From Schistocephalus solidus (lineage: Eukaryota; Platyhelminthes; Cestoda; Diphyllobothriidea; Diphyllobothriidae), in NCBI GenBank assembly GCA_017591395.1, contig WEDG01005662.1, positions 62,001-126,000 of the forward strand: a DNA stretch of 64,000 nt. The letters run 5' to 3'. The notes beneath the pieces were generated by a model, which saw only the letters and a program-made list of their open reading frames with translations, made no database searches and had not been told where the DNA came from. This document shows, one piece after another, positions 33,660-64,000 of the stretch (the stretch's first letter is position 1; every line of letters starts with the position of its first letter). The position numbers were made by a program, and so were the translations under genes.

Positions 33660-34270
33660 AGTTTTGTTACGGGAAAGACAGGGAAACATCGTGCGAGACC
33701 CTATTTGTTACAAAAATGTCGAACATATCACGGATATGTAAAAAGTTTGAAACAGTAATTATTAAGATCATTGCATGTGACAGGCATGTCGTGGTCCAAA
33801 AGACGTTAAAAATAAGAAAAAACAAGCCATACTTGTGGTTCGTATGCGAGAACCTTGGCAGGTGACGATGTTGCATTTAAAGGAATGCACTGGTGACGAA
33901 GGAGTAATATCTCGGTTTAGAGCATTCCATAATGTGACTATTTTTTTCATTAAAGAAAAACCTCCACCCATTAATTCTTGCGTTCTGCTAAAAGGTGACT
34001 GTTCATGGCAGAGTTAAAATATCGTTGGAGGCAAGAAACAGTCGAGGTCATGTATGATTAGGAAAGTTTGTATTAGATCCTCTAAGTGTGATGAGCTCGA
34101 ACAGTTTGGGGTTGCAAAGGCCCACTTTTAGCTTCCTCTCCTCGAATTTTATCTCGATCAATTTATTGTTGTCAAAAAGCACATATAGTACGCGTTTTAC
34201 GAAGTCCCCAATACGCAGGATAGGAAGATATTCTAGAGGGACGTGTAAAATAAATAAGCTGTACATCGGA
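33660..34270 (-). mobile_element. CR1-like LINE C-terminal fragment
   Basis: On the - strand: RIGDFVKRVLYVLFDNN and FELITLRGSNTNF, then KKIVTLWNALNRDITPSS and HSFKCNI, the usual order of a CR1-type C-terminus. Frames shift between these blocks. No RT core is present. Confidence 0.5.
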
Positions 34271-35340
34271 TTCAAGTGAATTAAGAGTTGATTAATGTGG
34301 CGTTGTCACAAGAGGATGATCAAGTTGGCAGGCATTTAAAAAGACTTATCTGCAGCAGCTGCTGTGGTACTTGCTTTCACCACTTTAACGGTACACGATT
34401 TTGCAGTTACACTGTTCACACCTGATGTTATGCGAGTGTGTCCAATTTATTGGAAAGTCTTCATTGAAGCCGGTACCACTTCAGCTGCGCTCAAAAGCGA
34501 AGGGCTCGGTAGCCAGATGGTATCACATGAAAAGTCACGCTTTTACTGTGGTTCTATGGATTGTCGCCGCATGCAGGATTGCTTTTGAGTCCAACTAAAC
34601 CACGTGCCCACTACCCATGTCGTTTTCCAGCTTAGAAAAATTGAATATATACAGTAGATTCCCTATCTACCAAAATGTCGAGCGAAATTACTAAATGCGT
34701 TTTAGATTCGGATAAATCACTTAACTAAGGTTTTCATATTGATTATTGTGACCCTAATCTCAAAACATTTCAGTTATGTCCGGATGCCAACTTTGGAATG
34801 AGCTTCTTTCAGACCGCCTGTAAAAATAGACTGGAAAAATGGCTGCTTAAGTATTATGTATTTTTTCGTCGAATTTCGATTGCCTTATATATTCAAGTAT
34901 ATTTTTTAGAAAATTTTCACAACAGTATTCTTCCTTGTACTCGTTTAGTAGCAAATAACACTTTCTTCACATTTAATACTCGAAGAAAGTGCATCTTGGG
35001 GTTTAAAAAGTGTCTAAAGGGCCGAAAAATGTTTAGCCCTAAAGGGCGTTACACTTAAATTCAGGGTTTTCAATCTAAATATTGTGTGCATCCTGAATAA
35101 GAAAGATCACATGATTATCCGTGCTATGAGGAAGAGGCCAAGCAATCCTGGTAAAATTTGGCAATGGATGTGGATCCTATTGTATATTTTATATGCAACG
35201 TTAGTAGATTGATGCATGTGGGGGACTATGAATAGCAATTTCACGGTCTTAGAAGTCTTGCATCTATCCGTCAGGCAAGGAAGAACTATGGATCCAGAAT
35301 TATCTAGCAGGCTGAAAATAAGCCCAACATTTTATGCTAT
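34271..35340. other. No gene recognised
   Basis: Open frames at 34364-34588 and 34798-35058 show no known motif and no splice context that I can support. Confidence 0.4.
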
Positions 35341-35745
35341 TATATCAATAGTCGATTAAAATCAAGGAACCCGCCGCAATACTTATGAATGGAAATGGTG
35401 AAGAAGTCTTTGAAAATGGCGATAAAGCCAAGTACTTGGATCGGTTCTTTGCCTCGGTATTCACTAGAGAACCTGAGCTTCAGCTTGACAATGTCAAAAA
35501 TGCTATTGCAAATGCCAGTCCAGTGCTTGAAAATATACTCTTCCCAGCACCTCTCGTGGAAAAATCGCAAAGTAGCAAAGTAATCTGCTTCGGACGATAT
35601 ACCGACAAAGTTATTGAGAGAATTGGCGGACAACCGCTTTAAACCACTAATGCATATATTAAATTCGCCATTTGAATCAGGGAGACTGGCATCCGAATGG
35701 AAGGCAGCAAATATGTTCCCCATTTACAAGATTAAGGCTCAATCC
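35341..35745 (+). mobile_element. CR1-like family A, left part of an interrupted copy
   Basis: NGEEVFENGDKAKYLDRFFA then SVFTREPELQL, LLRELADNRFKPLMHILN and RLASEWKAANMFPIYK in successive frames, the early RT. The sequence breaks at about 35745 inside the motif that normally leads to NYRP, and resumes at 39765 with NNYRPVSLTPICCKLMES. Confidence 0.75.
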
Positions 35746-38700
35746 CATTTGATCTAGATGTTACGTCATTCTCTGGTAATTACTGCTTCGCATCCACTAT
35801 CCTGTCGCACCGGCAAAAGGCGATTCTCGGATGTATTTACAACCCGCCTAATTCATCATCCGATGATGATGCAAAACTTTTTGAAATTTTTAAATTGATT
35901 TCGGAGTCAAATTTTAAAATTAAAATAATCGCTGGGGATTTTAATTTTCCTGAAATTGACTGGATTTCAAACTTTTGTACACCCAGATTTCAGCCTTTCC
36001 TCGATACCATTAATTTTTCTAATTGGTCCTAGCTTGTCCGTTCTTCAACGAGAGACAAGCATATTTAAGACCTGATTTTCAAAAATGACATTGCTCGCCT
36101 CTTCGTTGCTTTTAAGCAGGGCCTCTTCCAAAGTGACCATACACTAATTCATTGTTGTCTTCCGATTGTTTCATCGAAAAAGGCTAATGCCGTTCGTACC
36201 TATCATGCTTTTGACCTCGCAGATATGAGCTTAATTAGTAAACTTTTTGGACTCATTCGACTGGCAGCATCTCTCCTCCATGAACGCCACAGCAAGTCTA
36301 TGTGACTTCATGTCAGTCGTTTCAAATAACATCCTGGAGCTTGTGCCAACCAAAATAGTCAAGCCCTACGTCTCGGAATCCACCGTTCCTCACTTTATTT
36401 TGCCACGACTAAAGAAATTGAGGAAGCAGTTGAACGATCAATATACTAGTTCGTTATATGTACATCTAAGGATCGCAGAGATTTTTGAATATGCCCTTAA
36501 GATTCGTCTTGCACGTGACAGACAGAGGGAATCTTACGCACTCAATGAGCCAAACTCTGCAAAAATCTGTTGCTCAACTGTTCCGCCGTCGATCCTCCTC
36601 TAAACGAGGTTATAAAATTCCTCCATTACTAAACGAAGACAAGAAATTCGTTCTCGAAGACTCTGAAAAGGCAGAAATGTTTAGTGCGTTCTTGGAAAAT
36701 CATCTTACGATGGAATCTGAACCGGTTCCGACGTTTCAGGCTTCCTCATTGAATGTTATCAGCACTATTGATTTCTCCTTAGAACTAATTCGTAAGCAAA
36801 TAATTCGTCTAAAAAACTCGCACACTTCGGGGACTGACGGTATTCCAAACCCAGTTATTAAGAGAGTGCCGAGCTTCCCCCGATTGGTTAGCCATATATT
36901 CTCAGTTTATCTTCTAAACGGATTCTTTCCTGACTCATGGAAGACATCTATTATTCTTCCTGTCTTCAAGTCGGGATCTCGTTCGGACGTAAATAATTAT
37001 CGAGGCGTTCACAAAACCCCGGCTCTAGCAAAAACTTCTTGAAAAAATTATTTTTAATCAAATTCTCGACTTTTGCGTAGAAAATAAGCTCTAAAGCGAC
37101 TCGCAATATGGTTTTCTACCTGGGAGATCATGCGAAGTGTGTCACTTAGCTTTTGTTAACCTCGTCACTTCCCTTCGTAATGAGCAGCAGTCAGTAGTTG
37201 TGATCTACTTTGACCTGAGCAACGCCTCTGACAAGGTACCGCACAGACGTCTTCTGGTGAAACTGGAAGCCCTCGGCATCCGGCCTCCTCTCATTGACTT
37301 CATTGGTTCCTACTTGTCTAACCGCAGCCAGAAGGTCTTAGTAGGCAAAGCTACTCGACGCCTCAGCCGATCACGAGTGGCGTTTTTCAAGGCACGGTTC
37401 TAGGTCCCCTTCTCTTAATTCTGTACATAAACGAAATTTCAGCTTTACTCACAAATTCACAAAATTTCGTTTACGCTGACGATCTCAAGTGCATTTATTC
37501 ATTTTCTAAAGACACTGCCAATGGTTGCGTTGATAAAATCAACACTGATCTACTTATGCTCTCACGTTGGAGCTGTACTTGGCAGATGGAATTTTCTCCA
37601 TCCAAGAGCAGTTTCATGTGTTTTGGCCCCGCCAAGCTTCCTGGACCCCTTGTATTTCAAATAGTACACTTTTAGAACGATCAACCACAAAAGAATTAGG
37701 TCTAACCTACACGAATAAGCTAGCATTATTGCCTCATGCAGATCGAATTTCCGCAAAGGCTGCACAGAAATGTGGTTTTATATCACATAACTTCTTCCTT
37801 CCGGAAATAAAGTTAAACCTATACCGCATGTTGGTTCTTCCTATCCTAGCATACTGCTGTCCCCTCTTTGGGCTGATGAACGCCTCTGACCGCAGTAAGA
37901 TTTAAAAAGTTCAGAGGGTTTTAACTCGAAGACTATTTTCTCTTCCTGGATCCAGTATCTCTTATACGGATAGATGCCAGTAAGCAAACATTAAACTTCT
38001 GTGGGTTAGAAAACTCGAAGCCGGTCTCTGCTTCCTGTTGTGTGTTAACTCTACCCCAAATCTCCCACGAATTAACGCTCTCACTCCGGAAGATCAACCC
38101 TATGCCACTCGTAATTCCTTTATGATCATTTCACCACCCCTTAGCTCCACAACTAACCGGTCTCAGTTTTTTGCCTCCAAATATGCTTTCATATGGAATA
38201 ATCTTCCACTGCAAATTAGGTTGTCGTCTAGATTATATATTTTTAAAACCCAATTATGCAAACATTTAACTTTGGAAAATATAAAGTCCTTATTGTCTGT
38301 TTCCTTCAAAAACTTGCTACTTTTGGATTTTGAAAAGGGTCCTCCTGGTATTTGGGGCAGCTCCCTTGATATGTTATTGGTCTCTAATTATATTTCCATC
38401 ATCCTGTGCAGAGCCAATCTTTGCATTCACTTTTTCTTCCCCTCCTTTTAAAATAGCATTGCCACCTCTTGACAACCTTGATACTTTCCTCCGAATTTGC
38501 AACCCTGACCATAGTCTCCAGGTTCTGTTGATGATCGAGGCGGGTTCTGATGGTTTCGCCTCTTTGGTGATGGACTAAAGTCTTTTGTACGTTTGTAAGG
38601 CCACATCTTGAATATGCGATCCAAGCCTGGCGACCGTGGACGCAACAGGACTACAACATGCTCGAAAGGGTGCAGCGGCGAGCCACAAAAATTAGTAAGA

Positions 38701-39764
38701 GGTCAATCTGAACTGCCATATGAGATTCGTCTAAATAACCTAAAAGCTCTATCCTCTGAGTTATAGGCAGTTGCGCGGAGACTTGATACAAACCTTCCGT
38801 ATCGTGCGTGGCATGGATTGCGCCCTCCTATGTGATGACTTTTTCCAACTTGCCACTACAAAAAATCTCCGAGGTCATCCATTCAAACTAAGTGTGCCCC
38901 AAGTAAGATTGGATGTGAGGAAGTATTTTTTCACCAACCGTGTCGTGGAACCATGGAATAACCTACCTGAGGCGATTGTTATGTCCCAGTCTGTGTATAC
39001 ATTCAAACATCGGCTTGACATACATATGTTACAGTACCACGAAGACTATGTGCCTACTTAACCTTAACAATATCAGTGTACCACATAAACCTGCCTGCAT
39101 TCACTTGACTGTAACTTCTTTAATTTGCTTCTTATTCTTGCTACTTTTATGTAACAAATAGGGATTTCAAAGGCGTAAGCCTATTTTCCTCAAATACACT
39201 GAACTGAACTGAACTGAACTGAACTGACTATGCAGTCAGCAAGGTCACATCTCGATGATGATCTCGTGACCTCTACTGTCCACTCTTCGTTTCGACCATG
39301 TTGTCTACGATGAATTCGTCCTCTCTCACCTCCACTGGTGTTTATAAACAGTAGCTCTGACTGCTATATTATCTCTCACCCGACAAGGAGCGTTCCGAAC
39401 CCTCATACGTTGTCAGCAATCATCACAATACTATCCCATTGCATTTAGTGAAGCAGTTTTTTTCTACATTTTTTTAAAAATTGGTGGCTCGCCGAACTCC
39501 GCCTCCGATTTAACCCTAGGAGTTTTTTACTGCTTATTTTCCAGTTCACCGTATATGCCAAAGATTGTTGACTTTGTTTTAAAAATTGCAAATCGTTTTG
39601 AATCGGATATGTTTACCATACTACTCATTTCTGCTGTTCATATGGATGCTCACATAGTGCAGCAACTATCCACTTTGTATTTATTTAAACCACGGTACTA
39701 AGTTTGTAATGATGGGGCCCCCTGGGCCTTAAATATACAATTTATTATTTTTATTTAATCTAAT
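35746..39764 (+). mobile_element. CR1-like LINE (family B), inserted in a family A copy
   Basis: 5'-truncated in the endonuclease. IIAGDFNFPEIDWIS lies at about 35930, QSDHTLIHCC at about 36130, RT opening SHTSGTDGIPNPVIKR at about 36820, IILPVFKSGSRSDVNNYRG, motif A VIYFDLSNASDKVPH, a broken motif B (SGVAFFKARF in the shifted frame), motif C NFVYADDLKC at about 37470, and LAYCCPLFGLMNASDRSKI. The 3' end is CCTTAAATATACAATTTATT at about 39730. Another LINE fragment interrupts its 3' UTR at 38580-39232. Several stops and shifts. Confidence 0.82.
38580..39232 (+). mobile_element. CR1-like family A 3' fragment, nested in family B
   Basis: EYAIQAWRPWTQQDYN, QLRGDLIQTFRIVRGMD, LRGHPFKLSVPQVRLD, RKYFFTNRVVEPWNNLP, then 3' UTR and a clean (CTGAA)n tail at 39198-39229. 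Very close to 23930-24650, so it is one of the younger insertions here. Confidence 0.87.
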
Positions 39765-41245
39765 GTCAACAATTATCGGCCTGTCAGCCTAACCCCCATT
39801 TGTTGTAAATTAATGGAATCTATAATTAAGAAGGCGACCATGGAGTTTCTGGAGGAAAACCGATTACTCTCAGGGTTCCGGCATGACTTCAGACAGAATC
39901 GCTCTTGTCTTTCCAGTTTATTGCTCTCAACGGAACAGTGGACTCATGCACTGGAGAAAGATGGTAGGGTTGAAGTCATATGACCCTGATTTAAATAAAG
40001 CGTTTGGCAGTGTCCTAAACAAACGTTTAATCTATAAATTAGCTGAAATTGGAATACGAGTAATGCTCCTGACATGATTGCAGATTTTCTTACAGGAAGA
40101 TTCCAAACTGTGTGCATCGATACCTCAAAGTAAACAACTAATCCCTTTCTGAATGGTATCCCCCAAGACTCCTTCTTAGGGCTGCTACTCTTCTTAGTCT
40201 ACATCAAAGACTGTGTTGATGACCTGATTTGCAGCGCCATCATGTTTGCAGACGATTTTAAATTGTGGAGAGCCATCAGAACTGATGCCGACAGGCCCGC
40301 ATATTAAGAGAGTCCCAAGCGTCTTAGCAGCTGGTCTGCACGTTGGCTCTTGGGTTTTAACGTTGCGAAGTATGTGGTCCTAAGACTTCCTACGAGAGGG
40401 ACCAGTCAGGAATAAGATTCCTACCAATACCTTCTCGATGGGCAGTCCCTTTCAATTATCGAGGAGCAGAAGGGCCTCAGTGTTTCAATAAACTCCTCAT
40501 TCAAACCATCTTTGCAGTGTCTAAAGGCAGCTAAAAGCGCGACACAGGTTTTAATTGCACTCAGACAAGGATTATTGCAGATTGATAAGGAACTATCCCA
40601 AAATACCTGCGGGGCATTTGTTCAATCTAACTTGGAGTATTCCGTACAGGCCTGGGGCCTGTGGCTTGAAAAAGGATTATCTACAGCTGGAACGAGTGCA
40701 GGTGAGGGCTACAAAGATGGTCAAGAATCTTAGTCATCTGCCTAATGAAGCCAGACGGGCTGAACTTGATTTTTTTCCTCTTAGTTGGAGGCAACTCCGC
40801 AGTGAGGTCATCAAACCTACCAGATTGTCAGAGGCTGCGATTGTGCTCTAGAATTTGCTTACTTCTTCGAATTGCCTGGGACGGAACATCTGCGGGGTCA
40901 TAAATTTAAACTGCAGAGGAAGTTGGTCCATGCAGACGTCCCCCGACTGCCTTTTAGCAGAGGGCCGTTTGAGCATGGAACGGACTCCCTGACGACGTGG
41001 TCCTTTTAGCAACTTTTGACTCATTGAAATGCAAAATAGACAACCATTCGCTGATAAACTATTGTACATATAATGAAGGCTGTGTCAGTAGCGGCAGCTT
41101 GTGCCTGGCCTACACATATCGATGACCTTACATTTTCATTTGTCAAATTTATTATTGTTAACATTTATTCTATTGTCCTTTTTGAGAGTGAATAGAGAGT
41201 TAAAGGGCAAAGCCTTATTCCATCAATAAAGTGACTTAAAGTGAC
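39765..41245 (+). mobile_element. CR1-like family A, right part of an interrupted copy
   Basis: NNYRPVSLTPICCKLMES, FLEENRLLSGFRHDF, DLNKAFGSVLNKRLIYKLAE, IMFADDFKLWRA at about 40240 (FADD kept), SLQCLKAAKSATQVL, LERVQVRATKMVKNLS, SWRQLRSEVIK. The 3' end at about 41225 has AAGTGACTTAAAGTGACTG in place of the CTGAA tail. Multiple stops. Confidence 0.78.
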
Positions 41246-44200
41246 TGAACAGGGGAAGAGATAGTTAGTTTTAAAAACGTAAAAACTGCAGTTAACTAAA
41301 GTTTACGTAAAATATACGTACAATTAATATGCGTGTAAGATTACCTTGAATATCCTATGGGGTCTTCGGAGACACGCGTCTATAAAGCCGACATTTGAAT
41401 GAGGCTCAGCTATGTGGCTTTACTCACCGATGGAGTTTTCGTTTTTATATAAGTGATTGACCCCTGACACTGACGCCAAATGCAACCGTAAATAGGTTAT
41501 ATTAGCACCAATTATTGTCCATCCTCTTGCTATAACCAACTGGTGCACACATTGAGCCTGTTGCATGCACTGAACATCCAACCGGGCTATGTGAAGCCGC
41601 GTTTTCGCTACATAATTTTAGATTGCATCAGTAATTCACGCAGACAATCCCAAAGATGAGGTGGAGCAGTTTCGGTAAAAAAAAAAAACTGGGGGAATAA
41701 GTACAAAGACCGTCTTCTTCGTCGGTAGGCTGCGTACGCAAATTACCCCTCATTTACACAGGAAACTAATAAAGTGCTGATGAAGTAAATATACAGGGAA
41801 ATCTCGCCTGTGGGCAACCAAGTCTCAGTGTGATGTTAACACCGTATCCTTTCTTGGACACTCTAGGTTACATATAATCTTCACTGACATGCACAAGTAT
41901 AAATCGATGCACAGCTTGAATACGTTCCTAAAATAGATACACTTTCAGGAAGAATGATTGAGTTACTGATTTGACCTACAAACATTCATGCCCACGTAAG
42001 CACCATTGATAGGCTCAAGACAGACTCCACAGCAGCCGCTAAAGTGCAGGCTTCTTAAATGCCTGTTAATCATATCATGCAGCTAATCAGATGCCGCTGA
42101 GGTTAACCAGGGGTAAACTCTACGTGAAGGAACTTAGATTTCTGTTGTCTGCTCGTATGAAGCCATATCTTGTTTTCACCTTCACTTAAGAGTCCTGTGT
42201 ACTTTGCCTGGGAGGGATAAACACGGAAGATGACATAATAGTCTTAAATTATTGAAGAAACATAAGGGCCTTTCGCAACGCCTCCAGCCAAAGGCAGTGA
42301 CATATATTTATCCATATTAATGAAAACCCCTGTATCTTAAATCAATAAGATACGAATGATCCCTAGAATATTCTATGAGTTTAGCCCATATATGAATTAT
42401 TTTGAGAGAAATTTTTTTCAAAATACCTTCTCACTGGTTTCGGATTTCATGTGAGTTGGCAATTATCATTAAATTTATCAAGGGAGGTTAACATTTGACT
42501 TAATGACCCATACGAATGGGAGAATTGTTACCTTTAATTAAGGGGCATGAAAATACAAAAACCAGCCCGTATGATAAAGAATAGTGTCGGCAAAACTGTG
42601 CTCTTACCTATTCTCGAAACCACTGCCGTATCTCCACATTTAGATACCGAGATGATTTCTTTTCGAAGGATGATTCGAATAAAATATCCAAAGACGCCGC
42701 AGAAAGTTGGGATTTACACCACACTGTACATAAAAGAGAAAGTAGGTATTAGACCTTCATGTATTTGCAAGTACTCTACCGAAATATCCTTTTCATTTTT
42801 CATACTGGTTGCCAATCCAAGGAACAATGGACATTGGACAGTTAAGCCTCTCCTATAGCAATTTCGCATACAAAGTTAATTCCTAATTTCTACTATTTTC
42901 CAAGGCTTTCATCACACATAGTAATTGCGGCTGCACAAATGTAACGATGAACAGCAGCCGCCATTCTCGGCAATATCAACATGGGTCCTCTTATAAGCAT
43001 GCAGTAAGGATATATTATTTATATTCGCATGAAAGATTCCATCCTCTCAATATCGGTTGACCTGTTATCTGGGATATTGCTTAGTGGAAAACCAAACTAC
43101 CCGTGAGATTTTTTAAAATGAGGCCGACTACCAAATGAATGGCATTGTCCCCTTTGATTAATGTTTAAAAATTGCGGACTTTAATTGGAAATTTCGAACG
43201 AAATTAATATATTTAGAAAATATTACACTGAAATGCTTGCACCGATTTGTAGCATAAGTGGACAGAACTGGATTAGCCTGAACGCAGTGCCCCGCAATTA
43301 TTAAGAATATTGCATGTATCAGATTAGAGAAGCCTCATTTTTGCGTACAAAGGCAATTTTTCAAAGGAAAGAGGAATTTTAAAGGGTACAAATTAAGTTC
43401 GACCTAAAACTCAAAAGATTCAAAGAGGGATACGAATCAATTTGCAGGGCCAGAACGCGCAAAATTAAACTCTGATAATTAGTAGCCCACATACACAGAA
43501 GCGCTGGCATGGGCTATGAGCGCGAGGTTGAGACGTACGTGTATGATCGTGAATGATGCATTTTTGAGATTTTATAATGTTAGTTACCCTGGGTTATGCG
43601 TTCAATACCCACCAGGTGTCGTAAGGGATATCTCCGTATCGCCACACACCTGCCCGTTATCTATTATTTGGTTGTATTTCACAAAATTTTACGATGCATG
43701 CTGTTTGTCACCCGATTTCCCTAGATCGTTCAAATATTAATAACTTAAATATACTACAAAGGATTGATAGGTTCATAGGGGACGGACAAATAAGATGCTA
43801 GAAATGTCACAATATGTCTTCTGATTTTCAAATGCTAAAACTTCCGTGGAATGCTGCTCACTAGATCGGTCTTCGTTTTGCGAAACTGAACATTTTACCG
43901 GTTGGGTTTCTGTCTGTCTATCTATCTGTCGGTCTGTCTGTATAAGATAGCGAATGATGCCGTGGTTATAGTCCCCATCCAGCCACATAATGTGTGGTAA
44001 TTGAAATGATCCCGATGGTTGCATGCTTCTTAAAATCATTGATGACACCTATCTTGAGCTCCAAAATTTTCAATTTACTTTGAAGATTGTTTATTGAGCG
44101 TGCTAAAATGGGAGGCTCTGTCCACAAGTCATGGACGAACGCACGAGACTACTCACTTCTTAGTATCTAAAAGCGGGTCCGAGTTCGGAGAATAGCATCT

Positions 44201-45938
44201 AAAGTAACAAAAGAGTCGGTTATGGTACGTTTGTAACTTAGGGAAAACAAAATTTAATTGCGAGAGTCCACTGCTCCGTTAAATTCTGAAGAAAAAAATT
44301 CAACGGGAGTTTAAGATGGCAGCAGCTGATTCATTTCAGATGCGGTCCAAGGAGAAAAATAATTAGGTCCATTAGTCCGTGGATTTACGTGCTTCCATGT
44401 GAAACATGTAAAGATTCTTACTGTAGGTAAGCTCTTGGGTCAACTAGTAAAACATTTAGCTCGACATTCAACCAGATCAATCTTCGACTTCCATGCTTTC
44501 GCAGCCTGCGGTTGTAAGTATGCTTGATAACCGATACCCAGTGAACTCTAAATAGCAATTCAAATCACCATTTTTATTGTTAGTCAGTGTGACTCGAGAT
44601 CTATGTTTGAATAAATATGCTTAGTACACATCTGCATGCAAATTATCACTGCCTCTGGTCCTCCTTCAAGTCTTAACATATTTATCGTAAGAGTTGACAT
44701 TACCTTGAGGCCACGCGGAAATATAAGCGCTAAGTGTGCATCTTGAATGTAACGGTAGAAGTATATTAACTCACCGTTGCAAAGTTCTCGAAGAAAAGGG
44801 GCCTGAGTTTATATTCAGGATTTTATGTTTCCTCAATAGATGTTGGTGTCACCGACTAACTAACTTGTTTACTTCAGCGTTATATTCAATGAGAATAAAA
44901 GCAGGTCACACTCGTCTCTGTAACTTCATATTTAAAAAGCTTCATTAGATTACTTGCTGTTTCATATCCCAGTTTCACATGAAACAGACTGAAAGAAAAC
45001 TTTACGTGGAGACTGCTGATCTCGGCCGCTCTCACTTTTTTTCAATCTGTAAAATGCACACTTTAAATACTAGCTCCTGACTGTTGTCCGTCTTCAGTAC
45101 TTCACCCGAATTTAGTGTTACCCTCAGAGAATTTTGCATTACGCCATCATAACCCATTTCGCTGCTCATAACGAGAGCTTGTCGCTAACAGCCCTCATAA
45201 CGACGCCTGTTATCCTTGTTCAAGGCCTCACAGTCATTCACCTTCCCAGCGAGCGTTTCCAGACTTGCTGACCTGCAGCCAATTAACTGACCTCCGCACG
45301 ATACACCACGCGTCCACTCGGGATTCCTTCTGATGATTGTAGTGCTTGGAGCCAAAACACTGCCTAGACACTACAAGCTTTTTAGAATACAAAAAACATG
45401 TTTAGTAGGTTTTCGTTGAGGTACTATCAACCACCAGGGCCCTTGATCCATGCAAACACCATAATGATAAAGATGCTTCTCAAAAACGACTATCATTAAC
45501 TTGGAAGGAATTTGCCGCCTATTCTATTAGAACCATTGAAGCTCTCTTGCAATCAAACAGGAGACAATTGGAAATCGGAAGGTTTTTAAGGTGTTTGATC
45601 GAGCCATCCTAGTCTCTGATATAATTTCGGTGCAATGGGCACGGAAACATTAATATAATCGCACATTCACAACTACAAAAAGCTCAATTGCCACCAACTG
45701 AATTTTAACCGCACGACTTAAGAAACTTTATTGAGTGTAATTTTAAACCCATTAAACGACTGACTAATCAGCCTGGCCTAAAGCTAAGTATTTTTCCCAA
45801 AAATGTGTCTCAAACTACCCCGTTCTCTATGCCAGGCTATAGTTATCGAAGCTGACTGTTCATGAAAAGGAATTATGTTGAAACACTGTGACGTTAATGT
45901 GAAATCCATCTTCCTCCATCCCACCAAGGTCTGTGCAT
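41246..45938. other. 4.7 kb without recognisable repeats or exons, upstream of the TMEM181-like gene
   Basis: Largest stretch here in which I see no transposon protein motif or SINE. A short TCTA/GTCT simple repeat lies at 43908-43945 and an A11 run at about 41680. It should hold the TMEM181-like promoter and any 5' untranslated exon. Open frames at 42547-42858, 43516-43740 and 44736-44948 show no motif. Confidence 0.5.
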
Positions 45939-63298
<17,360 letters not shown>

Positions 63299-64000
63299 GT
63301 AAGTCTCCTTATCCCGTTTTCGTCTTTGGTTTTCCTTCCCTCTGCATTCAGCATTTTTCCTGTAGTCTTCCCACCTCTCACGTTTGTGGAACCTCAAAAG
63401 CTGCGATCCAGCTAGTCGATATGCTGAAATGAACTATACTTTGATCACCAAATCGGTTTTTTATTTGTCAGACTTGCTGACCCGTACTCCTGTAGCGCAT
63501 ATACAGGGCAGCTGAGGGAGGGATGCGACTTCTTGTGGTTTCTTGTCGCCTGTCGGTCTCATGTCTTTGCCTGGGGTCAGGGTCGTGCATTCTGGCATAG
63601 AGCGTGCAGCAATCTATGCGCCGCGAAGTCGAACTCTTCGCTTGCTTCTCGGATGTGGACAATGACTTCGGACTGCGGCTAGATCCTCGGAACTGTCAGT
63701 TCGTGCTCCTACATCCGTATTCAAGGCATTTCTGCGGTCTGGCCCACAGTTGAAGCATGCAATATAGTAAAGTACACTAGACTGTTCACCTACATCCAGT
63801 TTGTCTTCTGTCCTTAAATAGCCAAACATGAAGTTTATCCAGGTTTACGCATTAATTTGAGACAAACTGAAAGCTTTACTTAGAAGACCGGAATGCACGC
63901 TGGAGGCCCACTGATGAACTACCTTCCCTGCAGTTCCGTCACACAGCAGCGGAAAACAGGTGAACCGGGTATCTGGGCTGGAGAAATGCTTCTGTGTACA
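63299..64000. other. Start of TMEM181-like intron 6, nothing recognised
   Basis: The donor GTAAGT is at 63299; no further exon is seen before the window ends. Confidence 0.6.

Noticed and set aside
34798..35058. 86-codon + frame rich in aromatic and basic residues
   Set aside because: A/T-rich stretch with no family motif and no splice support.

Overview
The window looks like nuclear DNA from a flatworm, most likely a diphyllobothriidean tapeworm (the group of Spirometra, Dibothriocephalus and Schistocephalus). That placement is inference: it rests on a LINE that ends in C2H2 zinc fingers, which I recall from predicted proteins of those worms, and on the mix of LINEs, Penelope-like elements, a Ty3/gypsy remnant and tRNA-derived SINEs. 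Nothing bacterial is visible: there are no operons or ribosome-binding sites, and the one real gene has GT-AG introns.

The only cellular protein-coding gene I can support is on the + strand in the right third. Six exons (45939-46191, 46766-46908, 49557-49832, 55626-55725, 59686-59813, 63149-63298) join in perfect phase into the first 350 codons of a TMEM181-like seven-transmembrane (GOST superfamily) protein. The gene runs off the right edge. Its introns hold pieces of an RTE-like LINE, two pieces of a Penelope-like element, SINEs, a truncated zinc-finger LINE, an undescribed intronic repeat and two long triplet repeats.

The left 46 kb is mostly retrotransposon debris. At 1-2.8 kb a zinc-finger LINE (called LINE-Z here) is split into two opposite-facing parts, the pattern left by twin priming. 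At 4.4-10.3 kb and 18.6-19.0 kb there are tRNA-derived SINEs, often in inverted pairs, plus a decayed RTE-like LINE at 8.1-9.6 kb. At 12.1-18.3 kb is the best LINE-Z copy: 5' UTR, endonuclease, reverse transcriptase, five zinc fingers and a 3' UTR built of repeated modules, broken by only three stop codons and one frameshift. At 20-27 kb there are CR1-like LINE fragments and one tRNA-Asp-like sequence. At 27.3-33.5 kb is a gypsy-type LTR element with CR1-like and Penelope insertions nested inside it, and a 561-bp tandem duplication across the Penelope/gypsy junction. At 35.3-41.2 kb there is a three-layer nest of CR1-like elements. From 41.2 to 45.9 kb I recognise no repeats; this is the upstream region of the TMEM181-like gene.

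Every mobile element seen is broken. LINE clade names (RTE-like, CR1-like) are judgements from motifs. Element ends are good to about 10-50 bp unless stated otherwise; exon boundaries are exact.
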